From positions 1,550,001-1,614,000 of the forward strand of contig NZ_CP136187.1 in the NCBI RefSeq assembly GCF_033193315.1: a DNA stretch of 64,000 bases, read 5' to 3'. Position 1 is the stretch's first letter. Every line of letters starts with the position of its first letter. The notes beneath the pieces were generated by a model. That model made no database searches. It was not told the DNA's origin and was given only the letters and a program-made list of their open reading frames with translations. A program made the translations under genes and the position numbers. The stretch comes from Agathobaculum sp. NTUH-O15-33. Lineage in GTDB: Bacteria; Bacillota; Clostridia; Oscillospirales; Butyricicoccaceae. Shown here one piece after another: positions 39,882 through 48,443 of the stretch.

Positions 39882-40583
39882 TTATCCCACGCGCAGCATG
39901 CGGTAGCCCACGCCGATATGGGTCTGGATATAGCGCGGGCTGGAGGGATCGGGCTCGATCTTTTTGCGCAGGGTGGCCATAAAAACGCGCAGGGACGGCG
40001 TATCCGACGGCAGCACGTTGCCCCATATCTCCTTTAAAATAAAGTTGTGCGTGAGCACCTTGCCGGTGTTGCGGGCAAGCAGGCACAACAGGCGGTATTC
40101 GATCGGCGTTAAGTGAATCTCCTGTCCGCTGACGTAGACGCAGCCCGCGGCGTAGTCGATTTTCAGTTCGGCGTTTTCATAGGTGCTGGCTTCGCTGCCG
40201 GTGCGTTCGGCGTCGAACCGGACGCGGCGCAGCGCGACGCGCAGGCGGGCGAGCAGCTCTTCCACGGAAAAGGGCTTGACCAGATAATCGTCCGCGCCCG
40301 CGTCCAGCGCCTCCACCTTGTCGCGGTCGTCGCTGCGGGCGGAGACCACAATAATCGGCACGTTGGACCAAGAACGCACCTTTTTGATGATATCCACCCC
40401 GTCCATATCGGGCAGGCCCAGATCAAGGATGATTACGTCCGGCCGGCACGAAGCGGCGGCCAGCACGGCGGCCGCGCCAGTTCCGGCGAGGTGGTATTGG
40501 TAGGCCTGTGTTTCCAGCGTGGTGCAGATCAGGTTGCTGACTGCGGCGTCGTCCTCGACGACCAGAATTTGTGGTTTGTTCAT
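39882..40583 (-). CDS. kdpE: KDP operon response regulator KdpE
   Basis: 233 residues. Receiver domain ILVVEDDAAVSNLI, phosphorylation Asp in VIILDLGLPDMDGVDII, switch Lys in DDYLVKPFSVEELLARLR; then an OmpR/PhoB winged helix (HLTPIEYRLLCLLARNTGKVLTHNFILKEIWG ... RVFMATLRKKIEPDPS). It activates kdpFABC at low potassium or high turgor demand. It begins 5 nt after the kdpD stop, with an RBS inside kdpD. Candidate CTTAA-type sites lie at 43.36-43.43 kb and 50.41-50.45 kb. Confidence 0.93.
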   Translation of the reverse strand: MNKPQILVVEDDAAVSNLICTTLETQAYQYHLAGTGAAAVLAAASCRPDVIILDLGLPDMDGVDIIKKVRSWSNVPIIVVSARSDDRDKVEALDAGADDYLVKPFSVEELLARLRVALRRVRFDAERTGSEASTYENAELKIDYAAGCVYVSGQEIHLTPIEYRLLCLLARNTGKVLTHNFILKEIWGNVLPSDTPSLRVFMATLRKKIEPDPSSPRYIQTHIGVGYRMLRVG

Positions 40584-40588
40584 AGGGA

Positions 40589-43267
40589 TTATGATACCTC
40601 CGCTTGTTCGAGTGTAAAGGAAAAGGCCGCGCCCCGCGGCGTATTGTCCGTGACCGTGATCTCGCCGCCGTGCGCCTGCACGATCGAGCGGCAGAGCGCA
40701 AGACCCAGCCCTAACCCGCGCCGGCTGTCGCCCTTGCCGCCGGCGGCGGTATAGAACATATCGAACAGGCGGGGCTTTGCTTCGTCCGGCACGCCGGGCC
40801 CGTCGTCCGCGACGCGGACGGCCACCATGCCGCCCTGTTTTTCGGCGGACAGCGTGATATGCGACCCGACCGGCGTGTATTTAATCGCGTTGTTGACCAG
40901 ATTGATGACCACCTGCACGATCAGCCGCGCGTCCATGCGCGCCAAAAGCAGGTCGTCCGCGAGGGCGCAGGTGATCACATGGTCGGCCGCGTGCCGGTCG
41001 AGGTGGCCGAGCGCTTCGCGGAACACCTCGTCCACGAGCTCGGGCTCGACGTGGATGTCCATGGTGCCGTTTTCAATACGGGTGACGGAAAGCAGGTTTT
41101 CCACCAGATCGACCAGCCACATCGCGTCGTCATAGATATCGGTATAGAGCTGGCCGCGCTTTTCCGGGGTCAGCCTGTCGGCGCTGGCCATTAAAATGCC
41201 CGCGCTGCCCGATATGCTGGTGAGCGGCGTGCGCAGATCGTGCGAGATCGCGCGCAGCAAATTGGCGCGCAGGGTTTCCTGCTGCATCTGCATTTCCGCG
41301 GCCTGTTTTTCCTTGCCCAGCGCGTCCTTTTCCAGCGCAAGGCCGCATTCGCCCAGCATGGCGATCAGCAGATTGCGCTCGAAGGAATCGAGATCGGGCT
41401 GGCGGTCCATCGCCACGCCCGCGACCGCGAACACGCGCGCCGTGCCCCGCACCGCGAGATACAGGCAGCGGGAGCCGGGAAGGGTGCCGGTCGTCGCCCC
41501 GGCGTGTTTGTTGTTGCGGCGCACCCATTCGGCCACCGCGCGCTCTTCCTCCGTCAGGTAGGCTTCGGCTGGCTCGGGTTCACCCGGGAAATAGACCTGC
41601 GCCTGCCCCAGACCGTCGTCCGCGCGGGCAGGGTAGAACAGCACGGTGCGGCCGAGCAGCTTGACCATTTGCTTTGCGGTCTCCAGCAGGATGGCGTCCG
41701 CGTCCTCGGCCTTTTGCAGCTTTTGGCTGGTTTGCAGCAGCACCTCGGTGCGGTAGGCCTTTTGCGCGGCCTGCTCCGCCTGTGTTTTGACGCGGCCCGC
41801 GAGCGTCGAGGTGATGAAGCTGGCGATCAGCATGACGAGAAAGGTCATCGGGTAGCTTGCGTCGTACGCATGCAGGGTAAAGCGCGGCTCGGTAAAGAAA
41901 AAGTTGAACACCACCACGCTCAAAAGCGAGGCGATCGCCCCGTAGGCGCGGCCGCGCGCCCAGACCGAGGAAAACAACACGCCCAAAATATATACCGTGA
42001 TAATGTTCGCTTCGCGGAACCCCGCCGCGTAAAACACCCCGCCGATCAGCGTGGAGAGCGCGATCGCGGCAAAGCACTTGCCGAGTTCAAGGGGGGAAAA
42101 GCGGAAAACGGGCGCTTTGCCCTGTGGGGCGGGGGCGAAGCGCGGCTGGCTGTCCGGGATCACGTAGACCTCCATATGGGGGGCGTATTCGGTCAGCCGG
42201 TCGATCAGGTTTTTGCCCGCGAAAAAGCGACGCTTATTGTTCGTGCGGCCCACAACGATTTTGGATACGCCGGATATGCGCGCGTATTCCGCGATTTGCG
42301 CGGCGATGTCGTCCCCATATACGGTGGCGACGCGCGCGCCCAGATCCTCGGCCAGCTTCAGGTTTTGCCGCAGGCGGCGCAGGTTGTCGCCCTTCAGCTC
42401 GCTCGTGCGCGGCGTTTGCACAAAAAGGGCGGTAAAGCCGGAATGAAAGGCTTCCGCCATGCGCGCGGCGGTACGAATGACCTTGGCGTTCGACGGCGCG
42501 CTCGAAAGGCAGATGAGGATATGTTCGCCCGCGTCGGCAATGGCGCGTTCGCCGGATTTTTCCGCCGTACGGCCCAGTCGGTCGGCGGTGCGGCGCAGCG
42601 CGAGCTCGCGCAGCGCGTCCAGATTCTTGCGGGTAAAAAAGTGATGGAGCGCCTGCTGCGCCTGCTCCTCCCGGTAGATCTTGCCCTGCTGGAGGCGCTG
42701 CATCAGCTCATCCGGTTCCAGATCGACCACTTCCACCTGCGCGGCCGCGTCAAAGATGCCGTCCGGCACCCGCTCGGTGACCACCACGCCGGTGATGGAG
42801 GACACCAGATCGTTCAAGCTCTCCAAATGCTGCACGTTTACCGTGGTGTATACGTCGATCCCCGCGCGCAGCAATTCCTCAATATCCTGATAGCGCTTGC
42901 GGTGACGGCTGCCGGGCGCGTTGGTGTGCGCCAGCTCATCGACAAGAATCAGCTGGGGGTGACGGGCGAGCGCGCCGTCCAGATCGAATTCACGCAGGCG
43001 AAGCCCCTGATAGCCGGTCAGGCGGGGCGGAAGCTGCTCCAGCCCGCCCAGCAGGCGAAGCGTTTCGGGCCGGGTGTGCGGCTCGATATAGCCCGCCACC
43101 ACGTCGATGCCGTCCCGCTTCATTTGGTGCGCCGCGTCCAGCATGGCGTAGGTCTTGCCCACGCCGGCGGCGTAGCCGAAAAATATTTTAAGCCGCCCCG
43201 GCGCGCGCCGGGGGTCGGTCTCTATTTGCTTGAGCAGCGCGTCCGGGCTTGGGCGTTGTTCCTCCAA
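40589..43267 (-). CDS. kdpD: KDP operon sensor histidine kinase KdpD
   Basis: 892 residues. N-terminal KdpD domain with Walker A GYAAGVGKTYAML and Walker B LILVDELAHTNAPGSRHRKR; a Usp domain (HILICLSSAPSNAKVIRTA, SKIVVGRTNNKRRFF); four transmembrane segments (about 41.9-42.1 kb); a GAF-like part; and the kinase core with phospho-His in AISHDLRTPLTSISG, then N, G1 and G2 boxes (VINLVNNAIKYTP, VADDGPGVP, GLGLGLALCRSI). TTG 43267 has AGGGAGGG 7 nt upstream and gives the usual start; a GTG at 43318 is less likely. Senses potassium status at the membrane. Confidence 0.93.
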   Translation of the reverse strand: MEEQRPSPDALLKQIETDPRRAPGRLKIFFGYAAGVGKTYAMLDAAHQMKRDGIDVVAGYIEPHTRPETLRLLGGLEQLPPRLTGYQGLRLREFDLDGALARHPQLILVDELAHTNAPGSRHRKRYQDIEELLRAGIDVYTTVNVQHLESLNDLVSSITGVVVTERVPDGIFDAAAQVEVVDLEPDELMQRLQQGKIYREEQAQQALHHFFTRKNLDALRELALRRTADRLGRTAEKSGERAIADAGEHILICLSSAPSNAKVIRTAARMAEAFHSGFTALFVQTPRTSELKGDNLRRLRQNLKLAEDLGARVATVYGDDIAAQIAEYARISGVSKIVVGRTNNKRRFFAGKNLIDRLTEYAPHMEVYVIPDSQPRFAPAPQGKAPVFRFSPLELGKCFAAIALSTLIGGVFYAAGFREANIITVYILGVLFSSVWARGRAYGAIASLLSVVVFNFFFTEPRFTLHAYDASYPMTFLVMLIASFITSTLAGRVKTQAEQAAQKAYRTEVLLQTSQKLQKAEDADAILLETAKQMVKLLGRTVLFYPARADDGLGQAQVYFPGEPEPAEAYLTEEERAVAEWVRRNNKHAGATTGTLPGSRCLYLAVRGTARVFAVAGVAMDRQPDLDSFERNLLIAMLGECGLALEKDALGKEKQAAEMQMQQETLRANLLRAISHDLRTPLTSISGSAGILMASADRLTPEKRGQLYTDIYDDAMWLVDLVENLLSVTRIENGTMDIHVEPELVDEVFREALGHLDRHAADHVITCALADDLLLARMDARLIVQVVINLVNNAIKYTPVGSHITLSAEKQGGMVAVRVADDGPGVPDEAKPRLFDMFYTAAGGKGDSRRGLGLGLALCRSIVQAHGGEITVTDNTPRGAAFSFTLEQAEVS

Positions 43268-43357
43268 GACGGTTCCCTCCCTTGGGATATACGGTATGGT
43301 ATGAACACAGTATATCACATCGCGCCGCGCCGCGCTGTTTTGATTTTGGGGCTGGCA

Positions 43358-43433
43358 TTAAGATTTTGTTAAGATGAAAGCGCGGGGCGCGGCCGTCTTA
43401 ACAAAATCTTTATACCGCGGCGCATTCCTTAAC
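43358..43433. promoter_or_regulatory. Inverted-repeat operator region between kdpD and ktrB
   Basis: Perfect 15-bp arms AAGATTTTGTTAAGA (43360-43374) and TCTTAACAAAATCTT (43396-43410), 21 nt apart. Each arm holds TTAAGA-type motifs 11 bp apart (43358, 43369), the spacing bound by OmpR-type dimers; CCTTAAC recurs at 43427. It may be a KdpE site controlling both divergent units. Confidence 0.55.
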
Positions 43434-43495
43434 GGGGCGTTTATAAGCGTTGGGATACAATGAAAACAATTTATTTCATGCGAGGGGTTAAGACT

Positions 43496-44842
43496 GTGTC
43501 ACCTTGGAAAAACAACCGGATCACGCCGGCGCAGATCGTGATCGCGGGATTTCTGCTGCTGATCCTTTGCGGCGCCGCGCTGCTCACGCTGCCCTTTGCC
43601 ACAAGAGACGGCGCGGGCGCAAGCTTTGGCGATGCGCTGTTCACCGCCACCTCGGCCACCTGTGTGACCGGCCTTGTGATACATGATACCTATACCTATT
43701 GGTCGGCCTTCGGCCAGCTCGTTATCTTGGTGCTGATCCAGATCGGCGGCATGGGCGTGGTGACGATGGCCATGGCGATCTCGATGTTCACGGGCCGCCG
43801 CATCGGCCTGAAGCAGCGGTTCGTTTTGCAGGAATCCATGGCCGCGCCACAGATGGGCGGCGTGGTGCGCATGACCGGCTTCATCCTCAGGGCCACGCTT
43901 TTGTTGGAAAGCCTTGGGGCGGTGGTCATGGCCCTGCGCTTTATCCCACTGTTCGGCTTTGTCAAGGGCGTGTGGTTTTCCGTGTTCCACGCGGTCTCCG
44001 CGTTCTGCAACGCGGGCTTTGACCTAATGGGCGGGGCCGCCCCGTATTCTTCGCTCACCGCGTTCGCGGGCGATCCGCTGGTCAACCTGCCCATCATGGC
44101 GCTGATCACGGTGGGCGGCATCGGCTTTTTCGTTTGGGGCGATATCCGGGAGCACGGCCTTCGGTTCCACGCCTACCGGCTGCAGACGAAAATGGTGCTT
44201 ACCGTGTCGCTCGCGCTTATTTTGCTGCCCGCCGCGTATTTTTATTTTTATGAGTTCAGCCAGCCCCAGTGGGCGGGTATGACGGGGGGCGAGCGGGTCT
44301 GGGCCGCGCTGTTCCAATCGGTCACGCCGCGCACGGCGGGCTTTAACACCGTAGAGCTGACGCGCTACGAAAGCCCAAGCGTGCTCGTTACCATTTTACT
44401 GATGCTGGTGGGCGGCTCGTCCGGCTCGACGGCGGGCGGCGTTAAGACCACGTCGCTGCTGCTGCTTTTCCTGTGCGTGCGTTCCAGTGTGCAGAACCGG
44501 GACAGCGTGCAGGCCTTTCGCCGCCGCTTGCCGCCCGAGGTCATACGCAACACAATCACGATCTTGACGCTTTACGTGCTGCTGTTCTTAACAGGCGGCA
44601 CGCTCATCAGCTGTATCGAGGGCGTATCGCTTTCCGCCGCGCTGTTTGAAAGCGCCTCCGCCATCGGCACGGTGGGGCTGTCGCTCGGCATGACCGGCGG
44701 TCTGGGTCCGGCGTCGCGGTTGATTTTGATCTTGCTGATGTATTTCGGCCGCGTCGGTGGGCTGACCATGCTGTACGCCGTGGCCAGCCGCCGCCCGCCC
44801 GCGCTGAGCCGTCTGCCGCAGGAAAAGATCGCGGTGGGATAA
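43496..44842 (+). CDS. TrkH/KtrB family potassium transporter
   Basis: 448 residues. Four M1-P-M2 repeats with the potassium selectivity-filter glycines, e.g. FTATSATCVTGLVIHD, AVSAFCNAGFDLMGG, SVTPRTAGFNTVEL and SASAIGTVGLSLG. It forms the membrane pore of a Ktr/Trk uptake system gated by the RCK protein encoded next. GTG 43496 with GAGGGG 8 nt upstream is preferred over ATG 43460, which lacks an RBS. The divergent location from kdpDE makes co-regulation by potassium likely. Confidence 0.92.
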   Translation: MSPWKNNRITPAQIVIAGFLLLILCGAALLTLPFATRDGAGASFGDALFTATSATCVTGLVIHDTYTYWSAFGQLVILVLIQIGGMGVVTMAMAISMFTGRRIGLKQRFVLQESMAAPQMGGVVRMTGFILRATLLLESLGAVVMALRFIPLFGFVKGVWFSVFHAVSAFCNAGFDLMGGAAPYSSLTAFAGDPLVNLPIMALITVGGIGFFVWGDIREHGLRFHAYRLQTKMVLTVSLALILLPAAYFYFYEFSQPQWAGMTGGERVWAALFQSVTPRTAGFNTVELTRYESPSVLVTILLMLVGGSSGSTAGGVKTTSLLLLFLCVRSSVQNRDSVQAFRRRLPPEVIRNTITILTLYVLLFLTGGTLISCIEGVSLSAALFESASAIGTVGLSLGMTGGLGPASRLILILLMYFGRVGGLTMLYAVASRRPPALSRLPQEKIAVG

Positions 44843-44864
44843 CCGGAGAAGAGGAGAAACTGAA

Positions 44865-45512
44865 ATGAAATCTGTTTTGATCGTCGGCATGGGCCGGTTT
44901 GGCCGCCATATGGCGCGCAAGCTGACCGAATATAAGCACGAGGTGCTTGCGGTGGACCGCAGTGAGGAACGCATCAACGACGTGCTGGGCTATGTGACCA
45001 ACGCCCAGATCGGCAATTCGACCAACGAGCAGTTCATCGCTTCGCTCGGCGTGCGCAATTTCGATTTCTGCGTTGTCGCGATCGGGGATGATTTTCAGGC
45101 GTCGCTGGAAACGACCGCGCTGCTGAAGGACTGCGGCGCGCGTTTTGTGCTGGCCCGCGCCAACCGCGACGTACACGCCAAGTTCCTGCTGCGCAACGGC
45201 GCGGATCAGGTGGTCTACCCGGAAAAAGAGATGGCGATCCGCACCGCGGTCAAGTATTCCTCGGATCATATTTTTGATTACATCGAGCTCACGCCCGACC
45301 ATTCCATCTACGAAACGCCCGTGCCGGGCGCGTGGGTGGGCCGCAGCATCGTGCAGCTGGCCGTGCGCTCACGCTACCATATCAATATCCTTGCGATCAA
45401 GAAAAACGGGGAGCTTCAGCCGCTGCCCGGCCCGAACCACGTTTTTTCCAGCGAGGAGACGCTGCTGCTTCTGGGCAGCAACCGCGATGTCCAGCGTTTT
45501 TTGCAGTTTTAA
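44865..45512 (+). CDS. TrkA/KtrA family potassium channel regulatory subunit
   Basis: 215 residues. RCK_N domain with the Rossmann glycines in VLIVGMGRFGRHMARKLTEY and the Asp in VLAVDRSEERIND; then an RCK_C ligand domain (GAWVGRSIVQLAVRSRYHINILAIKKNG ... EETLLLLGSN). It binds nucleotides (ATP, NADH, possibly c-di-AMP in RCK_C) and gates the TrkH-like pore encoded 22 nt upstream. RBS GAGGAG 8 nt before the ATG. Confidence 0.92.
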   Translation: MKSVLIVGMGRFGRHMARKLTEYKHEVLAVDRSEERINDVLGYVTNAQIGNSTNEQFIASLGVRNFDFCVVAIGDDFQASLETTALLKDCGARFVLARANRDVHAKFLLRNGADQVVYPEKEMAIRTAVKYSSDHIFDYIELTPDHSIYETPVPGAWVGRSIVQLAVRSRYHINILAIKKNGELQPLPGPNHVFSSEETLLLLGSNRDVQRFLQF

Positions 45513-45513
45513 G

Positions 45514-45562
45514 AAAAGGGCGGCGCGCCGGGAGAGTCAAAGCTCCGGCGCGCCGCCTTTTT
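45514..45562. terminator. Bidirectional terminator between ktrA and kdpC
   Basis: 15-bp arms GGCGGCGCGCCGGAG (45519-45533) and CTCCGGCGCGCCGCC (45543-45557), flanked by AAAA and TTTTT. Confidence 0.92.
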
Positions 45563-45567
45563 CTCGC

Positions 45568-46182
45568 TCAGGAGAGCATACCGTCAAGCGCGAGGTTTAC
45601 CTTGAGCACATTGACGCGCGGTTCGCCGAACACGCCGAGCAGGCGGCCCTCGGTATATTGCCGGATCGTCTCGCGTATCTCGTCCTCGCTTTTGCCGGTG
45701 GCCTTTGCGATGCGCGGCACCTGATATTCGGCGGCGGCCGGGGAGATATGCGGGTCAAGCCCGGAGCCCGAGCAGGTCACAAGGTCGACCGGCACCGGCT
45801 CGCCCGCGCGGTCGGGGTTGGATGCGCGCAGCTTTTCCACACGCTCGGCCACCAGCGCCTCGTATGCGGGGCTGGCGGGGCTCAGGTTGGAGGGCCAGGC
45901 GTATGCGGCCGGTGCGCCGTTTTCATCGGTAAACGTGCCCACGTCGTATTGCATGACGCGGCCCCACAGGTGGCCGTTATCCGTAAACTGTTGGCCGAGC
46001 AGCGCGGAGCCGACGACCTTGCCGTTCTGAGAAAGCAGGCTGCCGTTCGCTTGGCTGGGAAACAACAGCTGTCCCAAACCCATGACCGCCATGGTGTAGA
46101 TCAGGCCGGTGATGAGCGACATGAGGACGAGCAGCCACATGGCGCGGACGATCACACCGCCGGTTTTTGTTTTGGTATTCAT
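45568..46182 (-). CDS. kdpC: Potassium-transporting ATPase KdpC subunit
   Basis: 204 residues with one N-terminal transmembrane segment (VRAMWLLVLMSLITGLIYTMAVMGL) and the periplasmic-type domain: NGKVVGSALLGQQFTDNGHLWGR, SNLSPASPAYEALVAERVEKLR, PVDLVTCSGSGLDPHISPAAAEYQVPRIAKATG. It stabilises the KdpFABC complex. Last gene of kdpF-kdpA-kdpB-(45 aa)-kdpC. Confidence 0.95.
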   Translation of the reverse strand: MNTKTKTGGVIVRAMWLLVLMSLITGLIYTMAVMGLGQLLFPSQANGSLLSQNGKVVGSALLGQQFTDNGHLWGRVMQYDVGTFTDENGAPAAYAWPSNLSPASPAYEALVAERVEKLRASNPDRAGEPVPVDLVTCSGSGLDPHISPAAAEYQVPRIAKATGKSEDEIRETIRQYTEGRLLGVFGEPRVNVLKVNLALDGMLS

Positions 46183-46200
46183 ATGCTTCTAAATCTCTCC

Positions 46201-46338
46201 TTACAGCAGCCCCAGCAGATACAGGGGGCCGGTGATCGTTAGTGTGATAAGCGTAACGCCCGCGAGCACCGCCGCGGGCGCGCAGAAAAGCAGCGCGGGC
46301 AGCAGCAGGGCGGGGTGGCGCAGCAGGAACGAAGCCAT
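46201..46338 (-). CDS. Small hydrophobic protein between kdpB and kdpC
   Basis: 45 residues: MASFLLRHPALLLPALLF, then CAPAAVLAGVTLITLTITGPLYLLGLL. Two short hydrophobic helices or one long one; ends 18 nt before the kdpC start. GAGGGAAG lies 6 nt before the ATG, so translation is credible. It is not KdpF, which lies at the head of the operon. A small accessory subunit of the Kdp pump is possible (inference); no family is recognised. Confidence 0.65.
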   Translation of the reverse strand: MASFLLRHPALLLPALLFCAPAAVLAGVTLITLTITGPLYLLGLL

Positions 46339-46355
46339 ATAAGCTTCCCTCACTT

Positions 46356-48426
46356 TCAAACAAGGCCGAACGACGAAAGCAGCAGGTCGATCAGCTTGAT
46401 GGCGACAAACGGCGTTAGGATGCCGCCGAGGCCGTATACGAGCAGGTTGTGCGAAAGCAGCTTGCCCGCGGGCACCTCGCGGTATTTGACGCCGCGCAGC
46501 GCCAGCGGAATGAGCGCCACAATGATAAGCGCATTGTAAAGGATAGCGGAAAAGATCGCGCTTTCGCCACTGTGCAGGCCCATGATGTTGAGCGCGGACA
46601 GGCCGGGGTACAGCCCCATAAACAGCGCCGGGATAATGGCGAAGTATTTTGCCACATCGTTGGCGATGGAAAAGGTGGTGAGCGCGCCGCGCGTCATCAA
46701 AAGCTGCTTGCCAATGCGCACCACTTCGATCAGCTTGGTGGGGGAGGAATCCAGATCGACCATGTTGCCGGCTTCCTTTGCGGCCTGCGTGCCGGAGTTC
46801 ATGGCCACGGCCACGTCGGCCTGCGCAAGGGCGGGCGCGTCGTTTGTGCCGTCGCCGGTCATTGCGACAAGGTGGCCCTTGGCCTGATAGTCGCGTATCA
46901 TGCGCAGCTTGCCTTCGGGTGTGGCTTCGGCCAGAAAATCGTCCACGCCCGCCTCGGCCGCAATGGCCGCCGCTGTCATGGGGTTGTCGCCCGTGATCAT
47001 GATGGTTTGAATGCCCATTTGGCGCAGGTCGGAAAATTTCTCCTTCACGCCGTCCTTGATGACGTCTTTTAAATGGATCACGCCTAAAATCCGATGGTTT
47101 TTGGCTACGACCAGCGGCGTGCCGCCCGCGCGGGCAATATCCTCCACCACGCCGCGGCACGCGGCGCTGTATTGGCCGCCGCCCACCTCGGCCCAAGCGC
47201 GAACGGCTTCCGCCGCGCCCTTGCGGATCTCGCACCCGTCAAAATCCACGCCAGACATGCGGGTACCGGCCGAAAAAGGGGATGAAGCGCATGCCTTTTT
47301 CGCCGACCGTCCGTCCGCGCAGCCCGAATTGCTCCTTGGCCAGCACGACGACCGAGCGGCCCTCCGGCGTTTCGTCGGCAAGGGAGGAGAGCTGGGCCGC
47401 GTCGGCCAGCGCGCGGGCGTCCGCGCCGTCCACCGGGAGAAAGGCGACGGCCTTGCGGTTGCCCAGCGTGATGGTGCCGGTTTTATCCAGCAACAGGATG
47501 TCGACGTCGCCCGCGGCTTCGATCGCGCGGCCGCTCATGGCGAGCACATTGGCTTGATTCAGGCGGCTCATGCCCGCGATGCCGATGGCCGAGAGCAGCG
47601 CGCCGATCGTCGTCGGCGCAAGGCAGACGAGCAGCGCGATCAGCGCGGTGACGGACGAGGGATTCGCAAGCCCCGCCTGCTTTGCCGAAAAGTCCGAATA
47701 CGCATACAGCGCGACCGTGACGAGCACGAAAATGATGGACAGCGCGGTCAGCAGGATTTGCAGCGCGATCTCGTTTGGAGTCTTGCGGCGGTTGGCGCCC
47801 TCGACCATGGCGATCATCCGGTCGAGAAAGCTGTCGCCCTCCTCCTGCGTCACACGGACGGTCAGCCAGTCGGACAGCACGGTCGTACCGCCCGTGACGG
47901 CCGAGCGGTCGCCGCCCGCTTCGCGGATGACGGGCGCGGACTCGCCGGTAATGGCCGATTCGTCCACCGAGGCCGCGCCCTCGACCACCTCGCCGTCCGC
48001 CGGAATCTGTTCACCGGCGCGCACGAGGAAGCAGTCGCCTTTTTTCAGCGATTGCGAAGCCACGTCGGTAAACGCGTCGCGGTTTGCCGGATCGGCCAGC
48101 CGGTGCGCCGTCACGCCCCGGCGCGAGGCGCGCAGCGTGTCGGCCTGCGCTTTGCCGCGGCCCTCCGCGATCGCCTCGGCGAAGCCCGCGAACAGGCAGG
48201 TCAGCCAAAGGATGACGGCAATGCCAAGAATAAAGCCGGTGCCCGTGTCCTGCATGCCGAAAAAGGTAAGAAGAAATAAAACCGTGGTGAGGATGGCCGA
48301 AAGATAGACCAGAAACATCACCGGGTTTTGCAGCTGCGTTTTGGGATGGAGCTTGATCAACGAATCCCTAACGGCGCGCCCGACCAGCCGCGGGTCGGAC
48401 AGCGCTGTTTTTTTCTTTTCTTTCAT
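46356..48426 (-). pseudogene. kdpB: Potassium-transporting ATPase KdpB, frame broken by one base
   Basis: Catalytic P-type ATPase subunit. The first frame (48426 to 47239) runs through the actuator loop ITGESAPV and the phosphorylation motif [12 protein letters not shown] to GMRFIPF; an extra base in the AAAAA run (47273-47277, plus strand) then shifts it. The restored frame continues [51 protein letters not shown] and [18 protein letters not shown] to 46356. Joined length is 689 residues, the usual KdpB size; total is 3n+1. A dead catalytic subunit in an otherwise perfect operon is unlikely, so sequence error is favoured. Confidence 0.9.
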
Positions 48427-48443
48427 ACGGTGAGCACTCCCTT

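Noticed and set aside
41240-43372. 710-codon plus-strand frame opposite kdpD
   Set aside because: GC-rich antisense shadow; KdpD motifs on the minus strand are unambiguous.
46201-47235. 344-codon frame overlapping the second half of kdpB
   Set aside because: Only its last 45 codons, after an ATG with RBS at 46338, are credible; the rest is an out-of-frame shadow of kdpB.
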